From: Marinobacter nanhaiticus D15-8W
GTDB taxonomy: Bacteria; Pseudomonadota; Gammaproteobacteria; Pseudomonadales; Oleiphilaceae
Direction of reading: 5' to 3'
DNA length: 64,000 nucleotides
Assembly: GCF_036511935.1 (NCBI RefSeq)
Contig: NZ_AP028878.1
Location: 3,162,001-3,226,000 of the forward strand
A program made the translations under genes and the position numbers. The notes under the pieces are model-generated. The model was not told where the DNA came from, did no database searches, and worked only from the letters and a program-made list of their open reading frames with translations. Within the stretch, counting starts at the first letter, position 1. Each line of letters opens with the position of its first letter. Below are positions 27,476 through 36,440 of this stretch, piece after piece.

Positions 27476-28017
27476 GCGCGACGGGTCCAGACAAGAATGT
27501 AATGGAGGCCGCTGGCGAGCGCCGTTGCAGCCACGAGCCAGATGCCGCCTGGAATTACCCATGGCTGCATCGGATAGCCTGCCAGGTAGACCACGATCGC
27601 AAGTACGACCAGTATCTGCACCAGCGTATTGAGCTTGCCCAGCATGCTCGGCTGCATATCAAAGCGCCCGATAAAATAATGATAGGCAAGCCCTCCGGAA
27701 ACAATGACCAGATCACGCCCGATCACCAGTAGAAAAAGCCAGAGCGGAAGTACGCCCGTCAATGTGAGCATGAGATAGGATGTGATGAGTAGGGCCTTGT
27801 CCGCCAGCGGATCAGCAATGGCTCCGAGACGGGATTTCCAATCGAAGTGACGCGCAAGGTAGCCATCGAATCCGTCCGAGGCAGCAGCAATCAGGAAAAC
27901 CAGTAAGGCCGAACGGTACTCCTCGTCGTACAGGGATACGGCAAAAGGAATGATCAGCAACACCCGCAGAAAGGTGAGTGCGTTTGGAATCCAGCGCCAG
28001 CGATTGACGTCCGTCAC
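27457..28017 (-). CDS. CDP-alcohol phosphatidyltransferase family protein
   Basis: Integral membrane enzyme that transfers a phosphatidyl group from CDP-diacylglycerol to an alcohol. The family signature is complete: SDGFDG-YLAR, then G and two Asp in SRLGAIADPLADKA near residues 50-75. There are about five to six membrane helices in about 186 residues. The start is taken as GTG at 28015-28017, with GGAG eight bases upstream; TTG at 28023 is also in frame. It resembles PgsA, but the short length and location beside hda suggest a paralogue, so substrate is not assigned. Confidence 0.85.
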   Translation of the reverse strand: MTDVNRWRWIPNALTFLRVLLIIPFAVSLYDEEYRSALLVFLIAAASDGFDGYLARHFDWKSRLGAIADPLADKALLITSYLMLTLTGVLPLWLFLLVIGRDLVIVSGGLAYHYFIGRFDMQPSMLGKLNTLVQILVVLAIVVYLAGYPMQPWVIPGGIWLVAATALASGLHYILVWTRRAWLATH

Positions 28018-28035
28018 CTGCAACTCTCCGCTTCC

Positions 28036-29409
28036 TTATTCGACTCCGGATTCGAGACCGGGAACCTGTCCGCCGACACCAGCCCAACGATAGCGCAGTA
28101 CCGGATACAGGGATTCGAAGCTCTGCTCGCTATCCTCCTCGTCGGCGCTGCCAGACTCGATCGGGCGATATTGGAGCAATGATTGATTGCCCTGACCGCT
28201 GGACGGCGACTGCTGACTCTGCGCCTGGCTGCCTCCCGTTTCGGTACGCTGGGCAACGGCCTCCTGTTCCGGTTCAGCCGTTGACCCAGAGGCCTGCTGG
28301 CTGGACTCACCAGGTTGCGATGACGTCGGCTGCCGCGTCTGGTTTGCTGCATCTTCCCCCGCCATGCTAACGGATTCGGAACCCACTTGTTGAGGAACAA
28401 AACGGGAATCGAGGGCGATGTATTCCTGCAGCACGGACAGTTCACCTGAGAAACTCACACGCATGGTGGCGACGTTGCCATTAACGCGGACCGGGCCGGC
28501 GGATACCACCGGCGTCATGCCGTTCAGGGAGTTCAATACGGCACCGTAGGCTTCCAACGACGCGACATTCTCGATCTTCAGATCGACCCGCTGCGCGTCC
28601 GAAACTTCGCCGGCTTCCACCGAATAGCGTGCGGCCAGTTTGTCCGCCCAGGCATCCACCACCGCATCGGCCAGGGCTTCCGACGACCCGGCGCCCCGTA
28701 TTTCCCCGGTCTCGTTGAAGGCCGGTCCCTCCAGACGCCACCGTGCTTCCCAGTCGGAACCCCGGCGACTGACATTCACCACGCTGACCAGATTGCCGGC
28801 GTAGTTCTTGGCCTTCGCCTGCAGATTCTCCATGAACTGTCCCCGGATTTCCGACAGCAGATCACGGTCCTGACGCACCTCCTCCGGTGGCAAGGCCAGA
28901 GGCAGACCGCGTTCCGCTGCTGCCTCGCTGAAAGCACGAGCCCAGCGGCCACGTTCATCGAGTCCATCGTCGTTCGAGGTCAGTACCCAGCGATCACGAC
29001 CGGAATCCACGGCCACCCAGGCCAGCGTTAGTGGGCGATTGGCGCCCCACACCGGGACCTGCATATCAGCCAGTGCCCGGTTCACGGCCACCGAACCAAA
29101 GGTCAGCGAGAGCATATCCGTACCTTCCGGCGAACGCTGGTACTGGTAGGATTGCAGGAGGGATTCGGCATTATCGAGCAGGGGGCCGATCTGCTCGCTT
29201 TCCAGCACCTCCCGGTTGCCCGCCACCCGGCTCAATACCTGGCGCAGTCCTTCCGCATACGCAGCCTGCTGCGCCTCTTCGGTGGACCCTGCAACCGGCA
29301 CCTGGGTGCGGTAGAGCCCTTCCACCGTTACAGCGGACGCTGCAACCGGCACAAGCGTAAAAAGGAACAGGAGCAGCGTCCTGATCTGCGGCATGACTGC
29401 TGAATTCAT
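28036..29409 (-). CDS. DUF2066 domain exported protein
   Basis: Exported protein of 457 residues, function unknown. A signal peptide is visible (about residues 8-26, TLLLFLFTLVPVAASA). Residues about 27-330 form the DUF2066 domain, with EEAQQAAYAEGLRQVLSRVAGN near residue 45. The tail from about 345 is a Gln/Ser/Glu-rich low-complexity stretch and probably disordered. It is the first gene of the minus-strand operon and is divergent from purM, a conserved pairing in Pseudomonas and relatives. Confidence 0.85.
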   Translation of the reverse strand: MNSAVMPQIRTLLLFLFTLVPVAASAVTVEGLYRTQVPVAGSTEEAQQAAYAEGLRQVLSRVAGNREVLESEQIGPLLDNAESLLQSYQYQRSPEGTDMLSLTFGSVAVNRALADMQVPVWGANRPLTLAWVAVDSGRDRWVLTSNDDGLDERGRWARAFSEAAAERGLPLALPPEEVRQDRDLLSEIRGQFMENLQAKAKNYAGNLVSVVNVSRRGSDWEARWRLEGPAFNETGEIRGAGSSEALADAVVDAWADKLAARYSVEAGEVSDAQRVDLKIENVASLEAYGAVLNSLNGMTPVVSAGPVRVNGNVATMRVSFSGELSVLQEYIALDSRFVPQQVGSESVSMAGEDAANQTRQPTSSQPGESSQQASGSTAEPEQEAVAQRTETGGSQAQSQQSPSSGQGNQSLLQYRPIESGSADEEDSEQSFESLYPVLRYRWAGVGGQVPGLESGVE

Positions 29410-29582
29410 GAATCACCCTGCTGTTCGCTGGAATGGCGGACTGGAATGGCCGATAGGATACACCATGGCCCAGGCACTGAGTAGCGAAGCCCTATCGAAC
29501 CCGTGCGCGTTGCGTGAACATATCTCCATCTACCGTTTCGGTATTCCCGCGGGGAAAAACCGGGGTTGGCGCCCGTAATCCA

Positions 29583-29611
29583 TTGGACCGCCCTGCTCCA
29601 CCTGCTAAAAT
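29583..29611 (+). promoter_or_regulatory. Sigma-70 promoter of purMN
   Basis: -35 TTGGAC (29583-29588), 17-base spacer, and an extended -10 TGC-TAAAAT (29603-29611). Transcription would start near 29618, about 27 bases before the purM ATG. No convincing PurR operator was seen. Confidence 0.65.
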
Positions 29612-29644
29612 TGCCGCCTTTTCCAGATCAGGGCCAACACCGTC

Positions 29645-30712
29645 ATGAGTGAACAGAAGACCGGACTCACCTACCGCGACGCGGGCGTGGATATCGACGC
29701 CGGCAACGCACTTGTCGAGCGCATCAAGAACACGGCCGCCAGAACCCGTCGCCCCGAGGTACTTGGCGGCCTGGGTGGTTTCGGTGCCATGGTGGCGCTG
29801 CCCACCGGCTACAAGGAGCCGATCCTGGTCTCCGGTACCGATGGCGTCGGCACCAAACTGCGGCTGGCCATGCAGTTAAACCGTCACGATTCCATCGGTA
29901 TCGACCTGGTCGCCATGTGCGTCAACGACCTGGTGGTCGGCGGCGCGGAGCCACTGATGTTCCTTGACTACTATGCCACTGGCAAACTCAATGTCGACGT
30001 CGCTGCCGACGTGGTCGACGGCATCGGTCGCGGCTGCGAGCTGGCGGGCTGCGCCCTGGTCGGCGGCGAGACTGCTGAAATGCCGGGCATGTACGAGGGC
30101 GACGACTACGACCTGGCCGGTTTCTGCGTCGGTGTCGTAGAGCGCAATGAAATTATCGACGGCATGCGTGTGCAGGCGGGCGACGCGCTACTGGCCCTGG
30201 CCTCTTCCGGCCCCCACTCCAACGGCTACTCCCTGATCCGCAAGATCCTGGAAGTCAGCAAAGCCGACCTCGATATGCCGGTAGGCGACTCTACGCTGGC
30301 CGATGCATTGATGGAGCCGACCCGCATCTACGTGAAGAATCTGCTCAAGCTGATCAAGACCATCGACGTTCGCGCGCTGGCTCACATCACCGGTGGCGGC
30401 TTGCCGGAGAACATTCCCCGGGTATTGCCGGACGGCGCGGCTGCGATTGTCGATACGCAGAGCTGGGACCTTCCGCCCGTATTCCAGTGGCTCAAGGAGG
30501 CTGGCGGCGTCGAAGACCATGAGATGTACCGCACATTCAACTGCGGAATCGGCATGATCGTTTGCGTCCCCGAAGCACAGGCCCAGGAGGCACTGGACAC
30601 CCTGACAGGACTGGGCGAGAAAGCCTGGCGCCTGGGCCACGTCGAAGCACTTGCCAAGGACGACCAGCACGGTGATCGCGTGAAATACCGCCCGGGTGCC
30701 GCGCAGGTATGA
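29645..30712 (+). CDS. purM: Phosphoribosylformylglycinamidine cyclo-ligase
   Basis: AIR synthetase: closes the imidazole ring of 5-aminoimidazole ribotide, using ATP, in purine synthesis. The product is 355 residues, close to the family norm. Conserved parts are [21 protein letters not shown] at the N-terminus, [12 protein letters not shown] near residue 60, and the glycine-rich [16 protein letters not shown] near residue 248. It overlaps purN by 4 bases (ATGA). Confidence 0.97.
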   Translation: MSEQKTGLTYRDAGVDIDAGNALVERIKNTAARTRRPEVLGGLGGFGAMVALPTGYKEPILVSGTDGVGTKLRLAMQLNRHDSIGIDLVAMCVNDLVVGGAEPLMFLDYYATGKLNVDVAADVVDGIGRGCELAGCALVGGETAEMPGMYEGDDYDLAGFCVGVVERNEIIDGMRVQAGDALLALASSGPHSNGYSLIRKILEVSKADLDMPVGDSTLADALMEPTRIYVKNLLKLIKTIDVRALAHITGGGLPENIPRVLPDGAAAIVDTQSWDLPPVFQWLKEAGGVEDHEMYRTFNCGIGMIVCVPEAQAQEALDTLTGLGEKAWRLGHVEALAKDDQHGDRVKYRPGAAQV

Positions 30713-31404
30713 CATCACAGATGACCCCATCCGGTTCAGGCACTCCGACCAAGGCACGTATCGTCGTACTGATCTCCGGGGCCGGCACGAACCTGCAGGC
30801 CCTGATCGAGGCTGCCATGGCGACGGAGTTCCCGGGACAAATCGTGGCAGTGGGCTCTAACCGCCCGGAAGCCGCCGGCCTGCAATACGCCGAGCAGGCC
30901 AATATCGAGACATTCGTGATCGATCACACCCGGTACAGCAGCCGGGAAAGTTTCGATGGCGAACTGATCCACAAACTGGAAAACCTCAATCCGGACCTGA
31001 TCGTACTCGCCGGCTTCATGCGCATCCTGACCGACGATTTCGTGCGTCATTTCCGTGGCCGCCTACTGAACGTCCACCCATCGCTGCTGCCCAAGTACCA
31101 AGGCCTCAAAACCCATGCGAGGGCGCTCGAAGCAGGCGACACGGCGCATGGCACGTCCATCCACTTCGTCACCGAAGAGCTAGATGGCGGGCCGGTTATC
31201 GCGCAGGCACAGGTGCCTGTACTGGAGAACGATACGGACCAGACCCTTGGGGCAAGGGTCCAGGCGCGGGAACACGTGCTCTATCCCATTATCGTTCGCT
31301 GGTTCTGCGAAGGACGCATCAACCTGAGCGAGAAGGATGAGGTTCTGTTCGATGGCGAACCTATTCCCGCCATCCTGACCCTACCAGCCGACGTCTACCA
31401 GTAA
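30709..31404 (+). CDS. purN: Phosphoribosylglycinamide formyltransferase
   Basis: GAR transformylase, which uses 10-formyltetrahydrofolate in purine synthesis. The product is 231 residues. [17 protein letters not shown] binds the phosphoribosyl substrate. The catalytic stretch has Asn-His in [15 protein letters not shown] near residue 120 and the Asp in [13 protein letters not shown] near residue 157. It is translationally coupled to purM. Confidence 0.96.
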   Translation: MTSQMTPSGSGTPTKARIVVLISGAGTNLQALIEAAMATEFPGQIVAVGSNRPEAAGLQYAEQANIETFVIDHTRYSSRESFDGELIHKLENLNPDLIVLAGFMRILTDDFVRHFRGRLLNVHPSLLPKYQGLKTHARALEAGDTAHGTSIHFVTEELDGGPVIAQAQVPVLENDTDQTLGARVQAREHVLYPIIVRWFCEGRINLSEKDEVLFDGEPIPAILTLPADVYQ

Positions 31405-31452
31405 TTCCTTCCCCGATCGGGAACCATAAGGTTTCAAACCGGTCACTTGCAG

Positions 31453-31490
31453 CGGTGCCGGCCTTCACCTAGGTTATTAGGCTGGCACCG
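31453..31490 (+). other. Strong hairpin downstream of purN
   Basis: CGGTGCCGGCC (31453-31463) pairs with GGCTGGCACCG (31480-31490): 11 pairs including one G-T, around a 16-base loop that itself holds the palindrome ACCTAGGT. It lies about 50 bases past purN and lacks a T-run, so it could be a processed 3' end or a factor-assisted terminator. Confidence 0.55.
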
Positions 31491-31503
31491 ATGCTACAAA
31501 GCC

Positions 31504-31529
31504 ATATCGAACCCGTTTCAATTCGATAT
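31504..31529. repeat. Perfect inverted repeat, possible regulatory site
   Basis: ATATCGAA (31504-31511) and TTCGATAT (31522-31529) form a perfect 8-bp inverted repeat around 10 bases. The right arm overlaps a 10-bp palindrome, TCGATATCGA (31523-31532). It lies about 145-170 bases upstream of the DUF3108 gene, so it could be an operator. Confidence 0.4.
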
Positions 31530-31602
31530 CGATCTCATATTGATGGAGAAATGATCGACTCGAACGAAGGCGTTATCGATAGACGCTTGGCTACCATTAG
31601 CT

Positions 31603-31630
31603 CAGCACTGTCAGCCCAGCACTATCAGCC
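31603..31630 (+). repeat. 14-bp tandem duplication
   Basis: Two adjacent copies, CAGCACTGTCAGCC (31603-31616) and CAGCACTATCAGCC (31617-31630), differ at one base. They end 42 bases before the DUF3108 start. Confidence 0.6.
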
Positions 31631-31672
31631 CAGAGCAACCTCCACTCCTAACCAGAGCCATCGTTAACAAAA

Positions 31673-32443
31673 ATGATGTTCGCCCAGAAAGCTCCCAGAG
31701 ACCTCAAGCACCTCCTGATAGCCGTTAGCGCGCTTCTCGCCACACCCTTAGCAGCGGAAGAAACGCCCAGGGAATCGGGCCCGGTTCAGCTCGAAGCCAC
31801 TTACAAGGCCAGCCTGGAAAAAGGCATACCGGTAAAAGGTTCAGCCACCCGCTCTGTCAAGCAGCTAGAGGACGGTTCTTGGCTATCCGAGTTCAGGGTC
31901 GACTCGTTTATTGCCGATATTACGGAGACCTCCCGCTTCCTGTGGCGAGACGGTCAAGCCTACCCCAGCACTTACCGTTACGCACTGGAAGGGCTGGTCA
32001 TCCCCGATAGGCATCGCGCCATGAATTTCAACTGGGCGGATAACCGGGTAACCGGCAACTATGAAGACACCGAGATCGACATGGAGCTACCGCCCCAAAC
32101 CCTCGATCCTCTCAATTACCAGCTCCAGTTGAGACAGGATCTCAAGAGCGGACAGACGGAAATGCATTACCAGATCGTGAACAAGAATCGACTGGATGAC
32201 GATACCTACAAGGTGGTCGGCGAGGAGATAATCGATTCACAACTGGGTACGATCGATACCGTCAAGGTGGAGAAAGTCCGGGCGCCCGAAAAGAAACGCA
32301 AGACGTTCATGTGGTTCGCCCCGGAATGGGACTATCTGCTAGTCCGCTTGGTGCAGATCGAGGATGATGGCACCCGTTACGAGATCCACCTTGAAAACGC
32401 CACGGTGGCCGGTGAGGCTGTCACGCCTCCGTCCACACCTTGA
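31673..32443 (+). CDS. DUF3108 exported protein
   Basis: Secreted or periplasmic protein of 256 residues and unknown function. A signal peptide fits residues about 1-27 (LLIAVSALLATPLAAEE). The mature part is beta-rich, with the DUF3108 pattern ATYKASLEKGIPVKGSATRSVKQLEDGSW and a second half around LGTIDTVKVEKVRAPEKKRKTFMWFAPEWDYL. Two adjacent ATG codons (31673, 31676) are possible starts. The 268 bases upstream contain unusual repeats. Its 3' end overlaps the convergent avtA by 23 bases. Confidence 0.85.
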   Translation: MMFAQKAPRDLKHLLIAVSALLATPLAAEETPRESGPVQLEATYKASLEKGIPVKGSATRSVKQLEDGSWLSEFRVDSFIADITETSRFLWRDGQAYPSTYRYALEGLVIPDRHRAMNFNWADNRVTGNYEDTEIDMELPPQTLDPLNYQLQLRQDLKSGQTEMHYQIVNKNRLDDDTYKVVGEEIIDSQLGTIDTVKVEKVRAPEKKRKTFMWFAPEWDYLLVRLVQIEDDGTRYEIHLENATVAGEAVTPPSTP

Positions 32444-33683
32444 GCACTTCGTCGGCGATGATCTCCAACCCGCGGGCTACGCGCTCGTCGTCCTGGGAAT
32501 AGGTCACCCTCAGGCACTCGTGTCGGTGCCGCCAGTCATCCTCCGGCAGCCCGGGAAAGAAATAATGCCCTGACACAACCAGTACCCCACGCTGCTTCAG
32601 GCGTTCATAGAGTTCCAGGCTGGTAATCGGCAAATCAGGAAACCAGAGCCAAAGGAACATAGCCCCTTCCGGCTTGTGAACTGACCACGGACAGCGCTCG
32701 CCGAGACGCTCATGGAGCACGGCAACCGCCTTTTGCATCTTTTCCCGATAGAAGGGACAAACGACATCCCGGCTGAGCGACAGGATCTCGCCACTGCGCA
32801 CCAGGGGCTCGGCGAGCATCGCGCCGAAGCTGCCTGTCGCCAGGTTCATGATGGCGTTAATCCCGGAAAGCGCACGGATAACCGGCTCAGCGGCAATCAC
32901 GATACCGGTCCGCGCTGCCGGCAAACCGAGCTTCGACAGACTCAGGCAGAGAATAATCTGATCATTCCAGCGCGGCGTCGCGTCGACGAACAACAGGCTG
33001 GGAAAGGGCGTTCCGTAGGCGCCGTCGACGATCAACGGAACATCGTGCTGTATTGCCAGCGTCTCCAGGTGTGCCATTTCTTCATCGGTTACGACGTTGC
33101 CTGTAGGATTGGTTGGCCGGGACACGCAGATGGCGCCGGTAGAGTCCGTGACCTCAAGTGCATCGAAATTCACGCGGTACTTGAACTCGTGCTCGCCCGT
33201 CGACGTGATCTCCGGCTTCACCGCCCGGAACAGGTTGCGACTTAACCCGGCATCGGCATAGCCGATGTATTCCGGGGCCAATGGCAGGAGGATATGGCGC
33301 TCCTGCCCTTGCCCGTCGTCGCCGGCGAACATATTGAACAACATGAAAAAGGCTGCCTGACTGCCGTTGGTCAGGGCGATATTTCCAGGCTGCAAACCCC
33401 AGCCATATTCCGCGTTCAGCAGGTCCGCCAGGGCCTCGATGAACCGCTTCTCACCCTGGGGCGGATCGTAGACGCCCACCAGCCTCTTGAAAGCGTCCTT
33501 ATCGGCGGTGATACCGCCCAGAACCTCCCGCAGCCGTTCCTGGATCGCCGGCACGTGGCCCGGATTACCACCCCCCATCATGATCATGTCATCGCCGGAC
33601 GCCAACGCATTGCCCAGATCATCCATCAGCGAGGTGATGCCGGCTCCTGCGGTGAATTTGCGTCCGAATGCGGAGAGTTTCAT
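32421..33683 (-). CDS. avtA: Valine-pyruvate aminotransferase
   Basis: Pyridoxal-phosphate transaminase (fold type I, class I) that interconverts valine and alanine with their keto acids. The product is 420 residues, the AvtA norm. Features: MMGGGNPGHVPAIQ at the N-terminus, TNGSQAAFFMLFN near residue 105, VSRPTNPTGNVVTDEE near residue 190, and SLSKLGLPAARTGIV, the pyridoxal-phosphate lysine, near residue 250. It ends in overlap with the DUF3108 gene on the other strand. Confidence 0.93.
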   Translation of the reverse strand: MKLSAFGRKFTAGAGITSLMDDLGNALASGDDMIMMGGGNPGHVPAIQERLREVLGGITADKDAFKRLVGVYDPPQGEKRFIEALADLLNAEYGWGLQPGNIALTNGSQAAFFMLFNMFAGDDGQGQERHILLPLAPEYIGYADAGLSRNLFRAVKPEITSTGEHEFKYRVNFDALEVTDSTGAICVSRPTNPTGNVVTDEEMAHLETLAIQHDVPLIVDGAYGTPFPSLLFVDATPRWNDQIILCLSLSKLGLPAARTGIVIAAEPVIRALSGINAIMNLATGSFGAMLAEPLVRSGEILSLSRDVVCPFYREKMQKAVAVLHERLGERCPWSVHKPEGAMFLWLWFPDLPITSLELYERLKQRGVLVVSGHYFFPGLPEDDWRHRHECLRVTYSQDDERVARGLEIIADEVLKVWTEA

Positions 33684-33721
33684 GAAGGGTTTCCTGACAG
33701 ATTCTATGGGGGGAGAGGCGA

Positions 33722-34321
33722 TTAATCGTCCAGCGCGATACCCAGGTTACTGATACCGTCGTTGGCGGCATCCTCGCGCACGCTGGCAATGTAGGATTCG
33801 GTGGGAACACGCTGTTTCTTGAGGGAGAGGATCAACTCGCGCTGGAAAAGCTTGTCGACTTTCATCAATTCGTGCCGGTCCAGCAGGCGTACCAGCTCGT
33901 CTTCACTCAGATCGCCACCCTCCGACACCTCGATAAATTGCGCAACAGTGGCTGTTGCCATCTGAGAGGCTTCCAGCGCGCGTTGGCATGTCGAATTGAG
34001 CCGGTTCAGCAACGCCTGTTCCAGTAGCCGGCAGAAGTCATCGGCCGGATAGACGCCGTACATGTCGTAGGCTTCCGGGTCTGGTGCCAGACTTTCCAGC
34101 CGCGCCAGGTTTTGGGTCACCCGGGCATCACCGACCTTTTCCTGCAGCATGCCCCAGGCTTCGTCCAATAGCATCCGCATTTTCGCGGACTGTTTGGCGC
34201 CGATCGCCTCGTCAAAGATCACGTAATTGGGAAACGCACGCTCCGCCAGCGCCAGGATAAAAGCGAATTCCCGCCAACCACGCAATTGCTCCAGAGCCTT
34301 GAGAAACTGGTTGGCGTTCAC
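33722..34321 (-). CDS. YjaG family protein (DUF416)
   Basis: Cytoplasmic all-helical protein of 199 residues, function unknown. The N-terminal LRGWREFAFILALAERAFPNYVIF and the central DPEAYDMYGVYPADDFC segments are typical of the DUF416 (YjaG) family. The start is GTG at 34319-34321 with a GGAGAT ribosome site six bases upstream. It lies between dcd and avtA, 40 bases after dcd on the same strand. Confidence 0.85.
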   Translation of the reverse strand: MNANQFLKALEQLRGWREFAFILALAERAFPNYVIFDEAIGAKQSAKMRMLLDEAWGMLQEKVGDARVTQNLARLESLAPDPEAYDMYGVYPADDFCRLLEQALLNRLNSTCQRALEASQMATATVAQFIEVSEGGDLSEDELVRLLDRHELMKVDKLFQRELILSLKKQRVPTESYIASVREDAANDGISNLGIALDD

Positions 34322-34360
34322 AGATTGATCTCCTTAACCTCATCACCCAGGGGCATGCCG

Positions 34361-34927
34361 TCAGGTCCGCGGCAGGGTGACGCCCCGCTGTCCCTGGTAC
34401 TTACCGCCGCGATCCATGTAGCTGGTATCGCAGACTTCGTCGGACTCGAAGAACAACATCTGTGCCACCCCTTCGTTGGCGTAGATCTTGGCCGGCAGAT
34501 TGGTGGTGTTGGAGAACTCCAGGGTCACCTGACCTTCCCATTCCGGTTCCAGCGGGGTGACATTGACGATAATACCGCAGCGGGCGTATGTGGACTTGCC
34601 CAGACAGATGGTCAGCACATTACGCGGAATACGGAAATACTCCACCGTACGCGCAAGAGCAAAAGAGTTAGGCGGTATGATACAGACATCGCTGGTGACG
34701 TTGACGAAGCTCTGCTCGTCAAAGTTCTTGGGATCAACCGTCGCCGAATGCACGTTGGTGAAGATCTTGAACTCGTTGCTACAGCGCACATCGTAGCCGT
34801 AACTTGAAGTTCCGTAAGAGATCACCCGCCCCTTGGAGGACTCACGCACCTGATCGGGCTCGAACGGCTCGATCATGCCATGGGTCTGCGCCATGCGTCG
34901 GATCCACTTGTCTGCCTTAATCGTCAT
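34361..34927 (-). CDS. dcd: dCTP deaminase
   Basis: Deaminates dCTP to dUTP, the main source of dUMP for thymidylate in gammaproteobacteria. The product is 188 residues, the usual length. The catalytic Glu lies in the conserved [19 protein letters not shown] near residues 137-155, with nucleotide-binding SYGYDVRC near residue 43. It is transcribed after mrp on the same strand (147 bases apart), an order shared with Pseudomonas. Confidence 0.96.
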   Translation of the reverse strand: MTIKADKWIRRMAQTHGMIEPFEPDQVRESSKGRVISYGTSSYGYDVRCSNEFKIFTNVHSATVDPKNFDEQSFVNVTSDVCIIPPNSFALARTVEYFRIPRNVLTICLGKSTYARCGIIVNVTPLEPEWEGQVTLEFSNTTNLPAKIYANEGVAQMLFFESDEVCDTSYMDRGGKYQGQRGVTLPRT

Positions 34928-35074
34928 CGTCTGTATTCTCGCAAGAAGCTTCTGGGCGTGCGCCCGACAAAGGTGGGTATGGTAACGCCTGAGGGACCGT
35001 AAAACAAAGCGATGACATGCCGGGCCTCGAGTATCGGGGCCCGCTCCATTACCATCGGTTACCGTTGAGTGATA

Positions 35075-36172
35075 TCAGTCGTCGCTGACGGAAATACTTG
35101 GGATTGGCGACGTCAGGTTGCGCTCGCGGCGTGATAGCAATGCACCCATGCGGCGTGCGGAATCGCGATAGATCCGGGCCACCTCGGAATCTGGCTCCGC
35201 AATCACTGTCGGTTGGCCGCTATCGGTCTGTTCGCGAATCGTCATATGCAGCGGGAGCTGCCCCAACAGCTCGGTTTCATAGCTCTCGGCAACACGCTGG
35301 CCACCACCCTCGCCGAATAGTGGCTCGTGGTGACCGCAGTTGCTGCAGATGTGCATGCTCATGTTCTCGATCACGCCGAGCACGGGAATGTCGACCTTGC
35401 GAAACATCTCAATGCCCTTCTTGCAGTCAAGTAGCGCGATATCCTGAGGCGTAGTGACGACCACCGCTCCGGTGACGGGCACTTTCTGCGCCAGGGTCAA
35501 CTGGATATCGCCAGTGCCCGGCGGCATATCGACGATCAGGTAATCCAGGTCATTCCACTGGGTCTGGGTCAACAGTTGCTGCATGGCACCACTGACCATC
35601 GGTCCACGCCAGACCATCGGCGTCTTATCGGTGACCAGGAATGCCATGGACATGGCTTCGACGCCATGGGCCGGTACCGGAATGAAGAACTTGTTGTCCC
35701 GGGTCTTTGGACGCGTCCCTTCCGGCAAGCCAAGCATCATACCCACGCTGGGACCGTAGATGTCCGCATCGAGAATGCCCACGCGGCAGCCTTCCAGGTG
35801 GAGCGCCAGCGCCAGGTTCACGGCGGTGGTGGATTTGCCCACGCCACCCTTGCCGGACGCAACCGCGATAATATTCTTGACCCCTGAAATGGACTGAAGG
35901 TCTTTCTGGGCACGATAGGCCCGGATGGACTGTCGCGTGTTCACCGTGGCCGAGGACACCCCAGGAACATTCTCAATCGCATTAGCGACGATCTGTCGCA
36001 GTCCGCCGGCAATCCCCTCTGACGGGTAGTGAAGCTCTACCTGCACCGTAACTGCATCGCCATCGATCTCCACCGATTTCACCGCATCCAACGCGAACAG
36101 GTCCTCGTTGAGGTACGGGTCCCGATATTCTCGAATTGCAGAATCAATGGCTTCGCGGGAAATCTGGCTCAT
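35075..36172 (-). CDS. apbC: Iron-sulfur cluster carrier ATPase Mrp/ApbC
   Basis: P-loop ATPase that binds and transfers [4Fe-4S] clusters. It has 365 residues: an N-terminal MIP18/DUF59 domain (about 1-95), then the NTPase with ASGKGGVGKSTTAVNL near residue 107, DADIYGPS, and the switch region VDMPPGTGD near 217. The cluster-holding CSNC motif lies near residue 275. It is divergent from metG, a pairing also seen in E. coli and Pseudomonas. Confidence 0.95.
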   Translation of the reverse strand: MSQISREAIDSAIREYRDPYLNEDLFALDAVKSVEIDGDAVTVQVELHYPSEGIAGGLRQIVANAIENVPGVSSATVNTRQSIRAYRAQKDLQSISGVKNIIAVASGKGGVGKSTTAVNLALALHLEGCRVGILDADIYGPSVGMMLGLPEGTRPKTRDNKFFIPVPAHGVEAMSMAFLVTDKTPMVWRGPMVSGAMQQLLTQTQWNDLDYLIVDMPPGTGDIQLTLAQKVPVTGAVVVTTPQDIALLDCKKGIEMFRKVDIPVLGVIENMSMHICSNCGHHEPLFGEGGGQRVAESYETELLGQLPLHMTIREQTDSGQPTVIAEPDSEVARIYRDSARRMGALLSRRERNLTSPIPSISVSDD

Positions 36173-36440
36173 ATCCGTCTCCGTGCGGAAATCTTTTGGG
36201 GGTGAGGTGAAGTACCTGACTAAAACAGTGCGTTATTACTGAAAGCCTATTTAATCACAGGGCCGTCGAACACTGAACCACTGCGCGGCAGGTGGCGTGC
36301 CAAACGGGCCTCAAAAGGGCTTGGATCAATAAACGGGATGAAAAATACGGCCGTGAACGGTATCATTCGGGACCCATTTTTCCGGCGCGCTTCAGGCTCG
36401 CCGGAACGACATCATTCCTGATCAACGTTTGGGATATCCA

